Assembly (NCBI RefSeq): GCF_903914075.1
Contig: NZ_CAIWNQ010000012.1
Coordinates: 32,057-96,056 of the forward strand
Source of the DNA: Ruegeria sp. THAF57
Lineage (GTDB): Bacteria; Pseudomonadota; Alphaproteobacteria; Rhodobacterales; Rhodobacteraceae
Direction: 5' to 3'
Length of the DNA stretch: 64,000 nt
Positions within the stretch are counted from its first letter, which is position 1, and each line of letters begins with the position of its first letter. Below the pieces are notes generated by a model. The model did not search any database, had not been told where the DNA came from, and saw nothing but the letters and a program-made list of their open reading frames with translations. Both the position numbers and the translations under genes were made by a program. Positions 37,401 to 45,195 of this stretch are shown here, in pieces.

Positions 37401-38888
37401 AACCTCGGCGAAACCCAGGCCTTCATGGATGACGCCAAGCGCATCCTGATCTTTTCTGACGCCGGTGGCACGGGGCGCAGCTACCACGCCGATCTTGGTG
37501 CAAAGAACCAGCGCCTCCGGGTGCATTACTTGCTTGAGCCTGGCTGGAAAGCCGACAATGCGATCCAGGGGCTGGGGCGTACCAACCGCACGAACCAAGC
37601 GCAGCCGCCGCTCTTTCGCCCCGTTGCCACAGACGTGAAGGGTGAGAAGCGGTTCCTCTCCACCATCGCCCGCCGCCTCGATACGCTCGGGGCCATCACC
37701 AAGGGGCAACGCGAGACGGGTGGGCAGAACATGTTCCGCGCCGAGGACAACCTCGAGAGCCCTTATGCACGAGCGGCGTTGCGGCAGTTCTTCTACAAGC
37801 TGCGCGCGGGCAAGATCGACGCCTGCTCCTACTCCAGGTTCCAGGAGATGACCGGGCTGACGCTCGATGAGGCGGATGGCACGATGAAGGAAACCCTGCC
37901 GCCGATCCAGCAGTTCCTGAACCGCTGCCTCGCGCTCCGCATCGACATGCAGGACGCGATCTTCGAGGCCTTCGGCGGGTTTCTTTCGGCGATAATTGAG
38001 GACGCGCGTCAGGCAGGCACCCTCGATGTCGGGCTAGAGACCCTGCGCGCCGAGAAGTTTGAGATCGTTGATCGCAAGGTCATCTTCGAGCATGAGGCGA
38101 CGGGCGCGACGGCAACTGCGCTGACCGTGGAGCGTATCGATCGCAACGATCCGCTCACTCTGCCCCGCGTCAAAGCCATCTGCGCCGACACAAGAGGCGC
38201 GACGCTGTGCTGGAACAAGACCTCCAAACGCGCGGCCCTGATGGTGAAAGCGCCGGCCTTCATGGACGAGGATGGCGTGCCGATCTTGCGGGTGAAGCTC
38301 CTGCGGCCCATGGCGACCGAAATCCTCGCGCTGACCGAGTTCTCGAAGTCGCACTGGGAAGAGATCGATGATGCGATGTTCGAGCAGCTCTGGCAGGCCG
38401 AGGTCGACGCGGTGCCGGAGTTCACTACATCGAAGATCACGCTGATCTGCGGCCTCCTCCTGCCGATCTGGGACCGGCTGCCCGCCGACAACATGCGGAT
38501 CTATCGTCTGCAGACCGAGGACGGGGAGCGCGCCATCGGCCGCTTGGTCAGCCAGGAACAGCTTCTCAATGTCTATGCGCGCCTTGGTCTCGACTGCCAG
38601 ATTGAGATGACGCCGCAGGAGGTGTTCGGCGCGGTCATGGACGCGAAGACGACCCTCAGCCTGCTTGGGGGCTACCAGTTGCGTCGCTCTCTGGTCATGG
38701 GACAGCCGAGGCTCGAGCTGATCGGAGCGTCGGGCGCGGCACTGCCCGCATTGAAGGCCTTGGGCTGTTTCACCGAGGTGATCCAGTGGAAGACGCGGGT
38801 GTTCATCCCGGTGGATTGCACCGAGGTGCTGGCGCGGGTCCTTGCCGCGCATCCGGTTGGCGCAAGCGCAGCGGATGCAGCCGCATGA
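34491..38888 (+). CDS. DNA methyltransferase-strawberry-notch helicase fusion
   Basis: A 1465-residue protein from ATG 34491, with GGAG 8 nt upstream. The N-terminal part has N6-adenine-methyltransferase-like motifs: EPSTGTGM (153-160) and NPPF (218-221). A Pro-rich linker follows (about 343-390). Then comes an SF2 helicase of the strawberry-notch class: Walker A DGTGCGKGRQ (about 520), DEAH-like FDESHAMAN (about 626) and the C-terminal QGLGRTNRTNQ arginine-finger motif. A methylase/helicase pairing occurs in phage P1 DarB, an antirestriction protein, so protection of transferred DNA is a reasonable inference. It overlaps the Toprim gene start by 4 nt. Confidence 0.88.
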   Translation: MNAHPHSVQLATEPEAPALPDAPRFAQNLMQAAKILVPVFEAGRSIDAAALRAAMEDACGASDTSGAWVWKDAYEAAEVAQILILSRYGALMQRQALSPQAFLTMIERFTALAPSHTRRSEDSIRLQQFSTPLPLAAIVAQAAGFRDDDLMLEPSTGTGMLAIFAKIAGARLALNELADTRRALLGQLFPDAAVSDHDAASIDDRLDRSITPSVVVMNPPFSAANHVEGRFRQATSQHVLSALARLAPGGRLVVITGESFRPSLKSFQSTFQRIGQSADVVFSAPIDGKVFARHGTTIDTRLTVIDKRAAGAEETAPADIDAAYHPICATTSDLLSVVLAHCPERRSPPPGPHTKGHWGPAQPPRPPRHPLAQPARQETPARAAGRARPPWDDIETAPLDYLPKAWSEPYGTLQDTVYEVYDLQAIRIDGAAEHPTALVQSAAMASVPPPVPSYRPVLPKTLVRDGLLSAPQLESVIYAGNAHQTHLKGWFKRGEIEGQLMAAAEEDEGAFRLRKGWFLGDGTGCGKGRQVAGIILDNWLQGRRRAVWVSKSDKLIEDARRDWMALGGRESDIVPLSKFRQGSDIRLPEGILFVTYATLRSAERDGKASRLDQVTSWLGEGFNGVIAFDESHAMANAAGEKSDRGDKKASQQGLAGLALQNAVPDARVLYVSATGATVVGNLAYASRLGLWGTGDFPFVTRAEFVAAMEAGGIAAMEMISRDLKALGLYLARSLSYAGVEYEMLVHELTPAQIAIYDSYADAYQIIHTNLEAALQASGISSETGTLNPQAKSAARSAFESNKQRFFNHLITAMKCPSLIHAIEADLAAGHSAVIQVVSTSEAVMERRLEEIPPSEWDDLQVDFTPRENIMDYLMHSFPTQLFEPYSDENGDLRSRPALDGDGNPIICREAERRRDELVEHLGALAPVQGALDQILWHFGGDAVAEVTGRKRRIARTREGRLKVENRAASSNLGETQAFMDDAKRILIFSDAGGTGRSYHADLGAKNQRLRVHYLLEPGWKADNAIQGLGRTNRTNQAQPPLFRPVATDVKGEKRFLSTIARRLDTLGAITKGQRETGGQNMFRAEDNLESPYARAALRQFFYKLRAGKIDACSYSRFQEMTGLTLDEADGTMKETLPPIQQFLNRCLALRIDMQDAIFEAFGGFLSAIIEDARQAGTLDVGLETLRAEKFEIVDRKVIFEHEATGATATALTVERIDRNDPLTLPRVKAICADTRGATLCWNKTSKRAALMVKAPAFMDEDGVPILRVKLLRPMATEILALTEFSKSHWEEIDDAMFEQLWQAEVDAVPEFTTSKITLICGLLLPIWDRLPADNMRIYRLQTEDGERAIGRLVSQEQLLNVYARLGLDCQIEMTPQEVFGAVMDAKTTLSLLGGYQLRRSLVMGQPRLELIGASGAALPALKALGCFTEVIQWKTRVFIPVDCTEVLARVLAAHPVGASAADAAA

Positions 38889-39931
38889 GCGCGCGGCGCA
38901 GCATCGCAGACCTCTCGGCTGATCTTGCAGACCGCGCCGAGAGTTTCTGCCGCCAGTATTTCCCCGAGGGGTCCAAGCAGGGCAACTATTGGCAGGTTGG
39001 CGACACTTCGGGCGCAAAGGGTCAGAGCCTCGCCATCCGGCTGCAAGCTCAGGGTGGGCGCAAAGCCGGATCTTGGACCGATTTCGCGACCGGTGAGTAT
39101 GGCGATCTGATTGACCTGATGCATGAACGGCTTGGTTCGGTCACGCTCAAGGAAACGCTGAGGGAGGCCCGGTCCTTTCTCGGCGAGGCCCCCTGCCCTT
39201 CCTTACCTTGTGACACCCAAAGGGCTGAGTGCCCCGATGCTGCCTCTAGCAAACGCATTGCGCGGGCGCGGAAGCTCTTTGCCGCTGGCAAGCCGGTTCT
39301 CGGCACCTTGGCTGCCACCTATCTGCAGGGGCGCGGGATCACACGGCTGGGTCCGGCGCTGCGTTATCACCCGCGGGTTTTCCTGCGGCAGGGCGAGGAC
39401 GACGCCGATCCGCCGCAAAGGGCCCCTGCCCTGCTCGCGAAGATCACCGACAATCGGGGCCAGATCACCGGCTGCGCACGCTTCTATCTCGACCCGTCCA
39501 CCGGCGGTTTGGCCGAGATCGAGAGCCCGAAGCGGATCCTCGGACAGCTGCACGGCCATGCCATCCGCTTCTGGTCCGGCAAGGCGCGCAGCGATCTCAT
39601 CGTCGGTGAAGGTCTCGAGAACACCCTCTCGGTCGGCACGGCTCTCTCCGAGTTTGACCTCGCCTCCTGTCTCACTGCCACCCATCTCGGCCTCTTCATC
39701 CCGCCGCCGGGGATCAAGCGTATCTGGATCGCGCGGGACAATGACGAAGCGGGACGAACCGCATCACTGAGACTGCGTAACCAACTGGAATCGCTTGGTA
39801 TTGCCTGTGGTGGTCTCGTGCCAAACATGGGCGATTTCAACGACGATCTGCGGGCATTTGGCAAAGATGCGCTGCGCCGGTCGTTGCTTGAGGCCATGAA
39901 AGTACAAGGTCTGGAGATCGAGGACGGGTGA
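38885..39931 (+). CDS. Toprim-domain (DUF7146-type) primase-like protein
   Basis: A 348-residue protein from ATG 38885, overlapping the helicase stop by 4 nt (ATGA). The N-terminus includes SWTDFATGEYGDLIDLMHER, a phage/plasmid primase-like module. The Toprim-like part has the conserved Glu (LIVGEGLENTLSVG) and the IWIARDNDEAGRTA motif. Such proteins usually act in priming or DNA handling of mobile elements. Overlap with the helicase suggests they work together. Confidence 0.82.
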   Translation: MSARRSIADLSADLADRAESFCRQYFPEGSKQGNYWQVGDTSGAKGQSLAIRLQAQGGRKAGSWTDFATGEYGDLIDLMHERLGSVTLKETLREARSFLGEAPCPSLPCDTQRAECPDAASSKRIARARKLFAAGKPVLGTLAATYLQGRGITRLGPALRYHPRVFLRQGEDDADPPQRAPALLAKITDNRGQITGCARFYLDPSTGGLAEIESPKRILGQLHGHAIRFWSGKARSDLIVGEGLENTLSVGTALSEFDLASCLTATHLGLFIPPPGIKRIWIARDNDEAGRTASLRLRNQLESLGIACGGLVPNMGDFNDDLRAFGKDALRRSLLEAMKVQGLEIEDG

Positions 39932-40229
39932 GCGCCAGCCCCATAAGTGACGTCCGACAGGGCAAAGGTTCCGCGGGTTCGATCTGAACCCGTTTGGAAA
40001 AGAGGAGCGATGGACCGGCGGGTCGGAGCAGAGTGCTCCTCGCCCGGACAGCAATGCGCCCCGCACCAGAAAATTCCCCTGAGCCTTCGGCTCATTCCTC
40101 GCGGGAGCAATTTTCCGGCCCTGGGCGCATTCTCCGCTGCGCTCCGATCCTGACGGATGCGGCCCGGTCGCCGCCGGTCCTGTTATCGCCCCATCCAAAT
40201 CGGGTCAGATCAATCAGAGGAACCAGACA

Positions 40230-41141
40230 ATGCCCCATCAGACAGACATCCCCGAGGAAACCGGCGTAACCTCCGCCATCCTCGACCACCTCGCACTTCA
40301 TGGCGCAACACCAGGACCCGGCGAGACCGATCATCGCCCCCTGCCCCAGCCTGACGAGGTCGAGCTCGCCATGGCGACACTTTTCGACACCACTATCGGC
40401 CTCCTCACCGGCAGCCAGTTGGAAGACAATCTCGAAGAGATGCTCTGGTCCCTCACCTCGATCTTCCATCGCCGGCTTGCCCATATCCAGAAGCTTCTCG
40501 ACGATAACGAATTCGAGGTCCGGGAAAGTTTGGCCATCCAGGACGGTTCCGAGGTCGCTTCGGTTGAACTGGAACGCCTCCAGTTGATCGGGCTTAAGCT
40601 CTGGGACCATCGCGACGCTTTCGAGCAGATGCGCGATCTGGCCGTGGACCACTTCTCGGCCGCCACCGGTTCACCCTGGCTGCCCCGCACCGGATCCAAG
40701 GTCTCGCATCGCGGTCTCACCTCCGCCGTGGTGGACAGCCGGGCCTATCTCTCGGCCAAGCGGCGCAAGGAGACCGAGGTTCACTGCCCCGAAGGCACGC
40801 GGATCGCCTTCTCGGGCGGGGACTATCACGCCTACGACCTGATCTGGTCCGTCCTCGATGCCACCCATGCGAAATACCCAGACATGATTCTTTTACACGG
40901 CGGCACACCAAAAGGTGCCGAGATGATCGCTGCCCGCTGGGCAGATACCCGTGGTGTCACGCAGGTGGCGTTCAAACCCGACTGGAAGAGCCATGGCAAG
41001 GCTGCCCCCTTCAAGCGCAACGACAAGATGCTCGAAACCATGCCACAGGGTCTGATTGCCACGCCCGGTTCGGGCATCACCGAGAACATCGTCGACAAGG
41101 CCCGCAAGCTCGGAATCCGCATCAAGAGGATCGGGGCTTAG
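40230..41141 (+). CDS. DUF2493 (SLOG-like) protein
   Basis: A 303-residue protein. The N-terminal half is helical. The C-terminal 110 residues form a DUF2493 domain (RIAFSGGDYHAYDLIWSVLD, LLHGGTPKGAEMIAARWADT, VAFKPDWKSHGKAAPFKRND), a Rossmann-like fold of the SLOG group thought to bind nucleotides. It is a constant partner of the helicase and Toprim genes on related plasmids (recalled, not checked). The 298-nt spacer upstream (39932-40229) shows no gene. Confidence 0.8.
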   Translation: MPHQTDIPEETGVTSAILDHLALHGATPGPGETDHRPLPQPDEVELAMATLFDTTIGLLTGSQLEDNLEEMLWSLTSIFHRRLAHIQKLLDDNEFEVRESLAIQDGSEVASVELERLQLIGLKLWDHRDAFEQMRDLAVDHFSAATGSPWLPRTGSKVSHRGLTSAVVDSRAYLSAKRRKETEVHCPEGTRIAFSGGDYHAYDLIWSVLDATHAKYPDMILLHGGTPKGAEMIAARWADTRGVTQVAFKPDWKSHGKAAPFKRNDKMLETMPQGLIATPGSGITENIVDKARKLGIRIKRIGA

Positions 41142-41149
41142 GCCCCGGT

Positions 41150-41443
41150 TCACGCCCCGCGCAAGAGGTCCTGTACGACGGAAGGCTTCTTGGCGATCAA
41201 TGCCAGCAGAACCTGTGCTGGGCCTGTCGGGTGCCGGCGCCCGTGTTCCCAGTTCAGGAGCGTACCTTTCGCGACGCCAATGCTCTTGGCGAACTCGGCC
41301 TGGGACAGGCCCGTCCGTTGCCGGACTTCGGCGACATCGACCTCCGCCACGGACACTTCATGCACTTTGGCGTCGGCCAAATCGCCATTCGCGAAGGCCA
41401 GAGCCTCTTCGAGGCCCTTGGATACAGATTTGAATGCACTCAT
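41150..41443 (-). CDS. XRE-family antitoxin-like regulator (HigA/NadS type), no toxin beside it
   Basis: A 97-residue protein from ATG 41443, with AGGAG upstream. It has an N-terminal linker (SVSKGLEEALAFANGDLADA) and a C-terminal HTH (RQRTGLSQAEFAKSIGVAKG), followed by NWEHGRRHPTGPAQVLL. This layout is that of NadS/HigA-type antitoxins. No RelE/HigB-like toxin is found on either side (DUF2493 on one, an AAA ATPase on the other), so it may be an orphan. Confidence 0.75.
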   Translation of the reverse strand: MSAFKSVSKGLEEALAFANGDLADAKVHEVSVAEVDVAEVRQRTGLSQAEFAKSIGVAKGTLLNWEHGRRHPTGPAQVLLALIAKKPSVVQDLLRGA

Positions 41444-41572
41444 TTTGCGTCGATGCTCCTTGGCCACGGCTGTTTTGCTGGGGCAGTAAGATACTTCGGC
41501 TTGAGCAACTAGCTATGGCCGTAGGTAAGATTAACCTTGCAAATCTTCCGTATCGTGGAGTAATTGCAAGGT

Positions 41573-42736
41573 ATGTACAAACGCAAGACCCAACAATTCG
41601 TTCAGTCTTCCTTGGAGAGCCAAGCGGCTGTGGTCCTTCTCGGCCCCCGACAGGTCGGAAAGACAACACTTGCACTCGACATCGCATCAGAGCGCCCATC
41701 TGTCTATCTCGACCTTGAGCGTGAGGCGGACAGGCAAATCCTGACTGAACCAGATCTCTATCTGGACGAACAGGCGGGCAAACTCGTCATCCTCGACGAG
41801 GTGCAGCAGATGCCTGACCTCTTCAGAACCTTGCGCGGCCAGATCGATCAGCGTCGGCGGGCCGGGTTTCGGACGGGACAGTTCCTGCTATTGGGATCGG
41901 CTTCCAATATCCTCTTGCACCAAACGGCGGAATCCCTCGCCGGTCGTGTTCGATATGTTGAAATGCCCCCCTTGCAGCCTGACGAGGTGGGGGCCGATCA
42001 GTTGAACTTGCTCTGGCTGCGCGGCGGCTTTCCCGACAGCTTTCAGGCCGCGAGCGATCGGGCAAGTATGGACTGGCGTCTGGATTTCCTGCGCACCTAT
42101 CTGGAGCGAGACATCCCTGCCCTCGGACCTCGGATTCCGGCAGCGACCTTGCGGCGGTTCTGGACGATGCTTGCGCATGTCCAGGGCGGCCTTCTGAACG
42201 CCGCGGCCCTTGCCGAGGGATTGGGCGTGTCCGGCCAGACCGTTGGGCGCTACCTCGATCTGCTCGTCGATCTCATGCTGGTGAGACGCCTGCAGCCCTG
42301 GCACGAGAATGTCGGCAAGCGTCTGGTGAAATCGCCAAAGGTCTATGTGAGAGACAGCGGCATCGTGCATGCGCTGTTGGGCATCGGCACGACAGAAGGC
42401 TTGCTCGGGCACCCGGTCGTCGGTGGCAGTTGGGAGGGGTTCTGTATCGAGGCGCTTCTTGCTGCCGCCCCTTTAGGCACCGAACCTTTCTTCTATCGCA
42501 CTTCGGCCGGTGCTGAACTCGACTTGGTTTTGCGTTTGCCAAGCGGCGACATCTGGGCTGTTGAGATCAAACGGACGACTGCACCAAAGGTTTCGAGAGG
42601 ATTTCACACAGGGGCCGAGGACATTGGAGCCAACCGAAAGCTCCTGGTCTATGCCGGTGAGCATGAGGTCCCCGTCGCGAAGGACATTCGAGCGTTACCA
42701 CTGGCACATGCAATCGAGTTGTTGAGCGCGCTATGA
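41573..42736 (+). CDS. AAA_14 / DUF4143 ATPase
   Basis: A 387-residue protein (MYKRKTQQFVQSSLESQAAV). Walker A is GPRQVGKTT, Walker B is LVILDEVQQMPD, and the sensor-like LLGSASN follows. The C-terminal DUF4143 half includes YVRDSGIVHALLGI and a PD-(D/E)xK-like strand (AELDLVLRL...WAVEIKR). These ATPases are widespread in mobile and defence-rich regions; their function is poorly known. It stands alone between the XRE gene and the DUF736 repeat. Confidence 0.85.
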   Translation: MYKRKTQQFVQSSLESQAAVVLLGPRQVGKTTLALDIASERPSVYLDLEREADRQILTEPDLYLDEQAGKLVILDEVQQMPDLFRTLRGQIDQRRRAGFRTGQFLLLGSASNILLHQTAESLAGRVRYVEMPPLQPDEVGADQLNLLWLRGGFPDSFQAASDRASMDWRLDFLRTYLERDIPALGPRIPAATLRRFWTMLAHVQGGLLNAAALAEGLGVSGQTVGRYLDLLVDLMLVRRLQPWHENVGKRLVKSPKVYVRDSGIVHALLGIGTTEGLLGHPVVGGSWEGFCIEALLAAAPLGTEPFFYRTSAGAELDLVLRLPSGDIWAVEIKRTTAPKVSRGFHTGAEDIGANRKLLVYAGEHEVPVAKDIRALPLAHAIELLSAL

Positions 42737-43070
42737 CCTCGTTTTTATCTCTGGCTCAGGACACTTCCATTGGTCTGAGGATAACAGCGACACGCGAAGA
42801 ATCTCAGAGCCAGGTCTGGCCATTAGTCGGGCACCAGAGCGGATGAGTGTCTGGCAACTCGATGGTATCTGGACGCCTGCATCTCCGAATGCGAACGCAA
42901 ACGCCCCTGTGATGCCACGGAAGGATGGGCGAATGCTCTGCCGTTGCCATCGATTTGTGATCTGACGGCTTTGGTCTTCGAAGAGTCTTGAAGTTTGGAT
43001 GGACGAGAAGACAATCCCTACTCCTTGCGGCATCTCTCTCGTCTGTTCCCCTACTTTCCTTCATGGCCAC
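42737..43070. other. Spacer without recognised gene
   Basis: These 334 nt between the DUF4143 ATPase and the DUF736 direct repeat hold no ORF with family character. The last roughly 40 nt weakly resemble the sequence just left of the second repeat copy (63420-63459), suggesting the duplication once reached further left. Confidence 0.35.
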
Positions 43071-43611
43071 CGCACTTCTCCCTTTGTCTGAGTTGCATGA
43101 CATGCTGGTCGCAGCTGTCGTCCCGTCCACAAAGGTTGTCGCCGATCTTTTTCCCCTGACCCTGCGGGTCATTCCGCGCGGACCAAAAAGACCGGCGCCT
43201 GCCCCTCTCCGCTGCGCTCCGCCTTCGGTGTGGCCGGGCCTTGGCCAGCTGCAAGGTGACCATCATTGCAACGCAAACAAGGAGAAGAGCAATGACCACG
43301 AACTGCATCAAATTCACCAGCGCCGACATCGAAACCGCCAAGGGCGTCGGCTCCATCTCGACCCTGACCTTCGACCTCGACATCACGGTCGAACCCGTCG
43401 CGAGCTCGAACCCGATGGCCCCCACGCACCGCGTCCTCGGCCGCTCCCCGCGCGGCAAGTTGGTCGAGTGCGGCGGCATCTGGAAGAAGCAGAACAAGGA
43501 GACCGGCGCTGACTACTACACGCTGACCATCCGCGACCACGGCTTCAACGCCAACCTCGGCAAGGCCGCGAACCAGGACGATCTGTCCCTGCAGGCCGTC
43601 ATCCCCTGGGG
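43071..43611 (+). repeat. Direct repeat copy A (DUF736 gene and its leader)
   Basis: This stretch matches 63460-64000 in the same orientation without gaps at a constant offset of 20,389 nt. It covers about 220 nt of leader and most of the DUF736 gene. I noted roughly fifteen substitutions, many at third codon positions. The second copy is cut by the window edge, so the full repeat is longer than 541 nt. Confidence 0.9.
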
Positions 43612-43630
43612 TCCCAAAGACGCCGCGTGA
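43292..43630 (+). CDS. DUF736 protein, copy A
   Basis: A 112-residue protein from ATG 43292 (MTTNCIKFTSADIETAKGVG), preceded by AAGGAGAAGAG. The DUF736 pattern is clear: an N-terminal strand pair and HRVLGRSPRGKLVECGGIWK, then DYYTLTIRDHGFNANLGKAA. The family is small, soluble and strongly linked to conjugative plasmids and ICEs, with no known activity. A near-identical second copy starts at 63681. Confidence 0.85.
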   Translation: MTTNCIKFTSADIETAKGVGSISTLTFDLDITVEPVASSNPMAPTHRVLGRSPRGKLVECGGIWKKQNKETGADYYTLTIRDHGFNANLGKAANQDDLSLQAVIPWGPKDAA

Positions 43631-43637
43631 CGGCTAA

Positions 43638-43664
43638 GGCCGGTCGGTTCTCCACCGACCGGCC
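43638..43664 (+). terminator. Hairpin after DUF736 copy A
   Basis: GGCCGGTCGGT TCTCC ACCGACCGGCC is a perfect 11-bp stem with a 5-nt loop, 8 nt after the DUF736 stop. It is well placed to end DUF736 transcription before the replicon. No clear T-run follows, so factor-independent termination is not certain. Confidence 0.55.
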
Positions 43665-43671
43665 CATCAAG

Positions 43672-43703
43672 ACTCCAATCTTGAACGCGTTCAAGATTGG
43701 AGT
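43672..43703. promoter_or_regulatory. Perfect 32-bp palindrome upstream of repA (candidate parS/centromere)
   Basis: Each 16-nt half reads ACTCCAATCTTGAACG from the outside in, and the two halves meet in CGCG with no mismatch. It lies 137 nt before repA. The central 18 nt, TCTTGAACGCGTTCAAGA, recur exactly inside repB (45928-45945). RepB/ParB proteins of repABC plasmids bind replicon-specific palindromic centromeres in or near the operon, so this is the best partition-site candidate. Confidence 0.65.
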
Positions 43704-43839
43704 TTTAGGGGTGGTGGAGCTTCTAAATAAGCGCCTGAAACTCATAGGCGCGTGGTATCTTTATTTTTCCTCCAAAACCGTGCTACCATAGAAGCAGAAT
43801 CGAGTCGAACTCGGACCCAACCGAAGTCAGGGCTTAGGA

Positions 43840-45195
43840 ATGAGCGGTAGTCTAGAACAGTTTTTGACGGACCTGTCACGTGGGCTTGAGCGCACGATGG
43901 TGGCAGTGAACAAGGAACTCACCTTGCGTCAGCGCATCAAGCGCACGTGGTCAATGCGCCAGTGCGCAAGGTTTATGAACGTCAGTATTCAGTATCTAAC
44001 CAAGTTCGCCAATTCGAGCGACGACTTTCCCGCGGGCGAATATGTTGGAAGAGAGCGTGTTTTCACGCTTTCCGAATTGATGCACATGCGGGCCCTTCTG
44101 GCGGCCTCGGCAAAGCGGCCCTACGACTACCTAGCCTGGCGCAAACCCGACGCCCCCTTACCCGTCATCTCGTTTGCCAGCCAGAAAGGGGGCACGGCTA
44201 AGAGCCTGAGCGCCGCGCATTTTGCGCAGTATCTCAGCTTGCATTACGGCATGCGCGTTGGTGTCATGGATGCAGACCCGCAAAGCACGATAACGCTCTA
44301 CTTTGTCGGGGGTGAAGGTCTTCCCCAGATGCCCGACGAAAACACCGCCTCCATGGTGGACTTTGCCGGCCTCTTCCAGTCGGAAGATGCGCCATACACT
44401 GATCACGATGCGCAGACGCTCGACAGCTTCTTTCTAAAGACCTCCTGGCCGGGGCTGCGTCTGCTGCCGGCACATGGCGAAACGTCTGAGGGAGAGATCC
44501 AGATTGCGCGCCTTGTGCGAGAGGCCCCCGCCGGAAAGAGCTTCTATCGCTACCTGCGCGATGCCCTTGATCGCTGGAAAGCGGGCCACCCGCCAAAAAC
44601 GCTGCCCAACGAATTGGTAGTCGAGGGCAAGGTCGATCAGCAGCGACTGAACGCTGCGCTGACCGAGACCCTCGATGTCATCATCATCGACTATCAGCCT
44701 GCGTTGACACTTTTCCAGCTGAATAACGTGATTGCGTCGACTTCGCTGGTCATCCCGCAAACCATGAAGGGGTTTGACATCGCAACGCTGTCGACCTTTG
44801 TGACCGGCCTGCTGGGGATGCTTCAGCATATTCTGGCCCATGAACGGATCGAAATAGGAACTGGTGCCAACATGCTGTTGCCGACGATCGTCCAACGATC
44901 CAATGCGCAGGATCTAAACCACATCGGAAACCTGCTGGAACACTGCCCCACGGAAATTCTGCCGGTGTTTTATCTGCGTTCCGACGCAATCTCGAATGCG
45001 TCGGACGTCTATCAATCCGTATACGAATATGAGCCGGACACGCCGGGAAAACGCAAGGGGATCAACCGGTTCATCACGAATGCCGATGCGGTTAACGACG
45101 CCATAGTATCGCGACTCTGGCCGGGCTTCGAACGCGGTTATGCCAATACATGGATGGACGAGTTCTATGAAGATGACGGCGAGGGTGAAGCATGA
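43840..45195 (+). CDS. repA: RepA/ParA partition ATPase of the repABC replicon
   Basis: A 451-residue ParA-type ATPase. The N-terminal 100 residues carry a DNA-binding region (WSMRQCARFMNVSIQYLTKF), as in type Ia ParA and RepA proteins. Then come the deviant Walker A SQKGGTAKS (start of the ATPase domain), Walker A' MDADPQSTITLYF and Walker B LDVIIIDYQPALTL. RepA with RepB segregates the plasmid and represses the operon. Its end overlaps the repB start by 4 nt (ATGA). Confidence 0.92.
   Translation: MSGSLEQFLTDLSRGLERTMVAVNKELTLRQRIKRTWSMRQCARFMNVSIQYLTKFANSSDDFPAGEYVGRERVFTLSELMHMRALLAASAKRPYDYLAWRKPDAPLPVISFASQKGGTAKSLSAAHFAQYLSLHYGMRVGVMDADPQSTITLYFVGGEGLPQMPDENTASMVDFAGLFQSEDAPYTDHDAQTLDSFFLKTSWPGLRLLPAHGETSEGEIQIARLVREAPAGKSFYRYLRDALDRWKAGHPPKTLPNELVVEGKVDQQRLNAALTETLDVIIIDYQPALTLFQLNNVIASTSLVIPQTMKGFDIATLSTFVTGLLGMLQHILAHERIEIGTGANMLLPTIVQRSNAQDLNHIGNLLEHCPTEILPVFYLRSDAISNASDVYQSVYEYEPDTPGKRKGINRFITNADAVNDAIVSRLWPGFERGYANTWMDEFYEDDGEGEA

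Noticed and set aside
43051..43497. Minus-strand open frame duplicated at 63449-63886
   Set aside because: It is antisense to DUF736 and is seen twice only because the whole region is duplicated.
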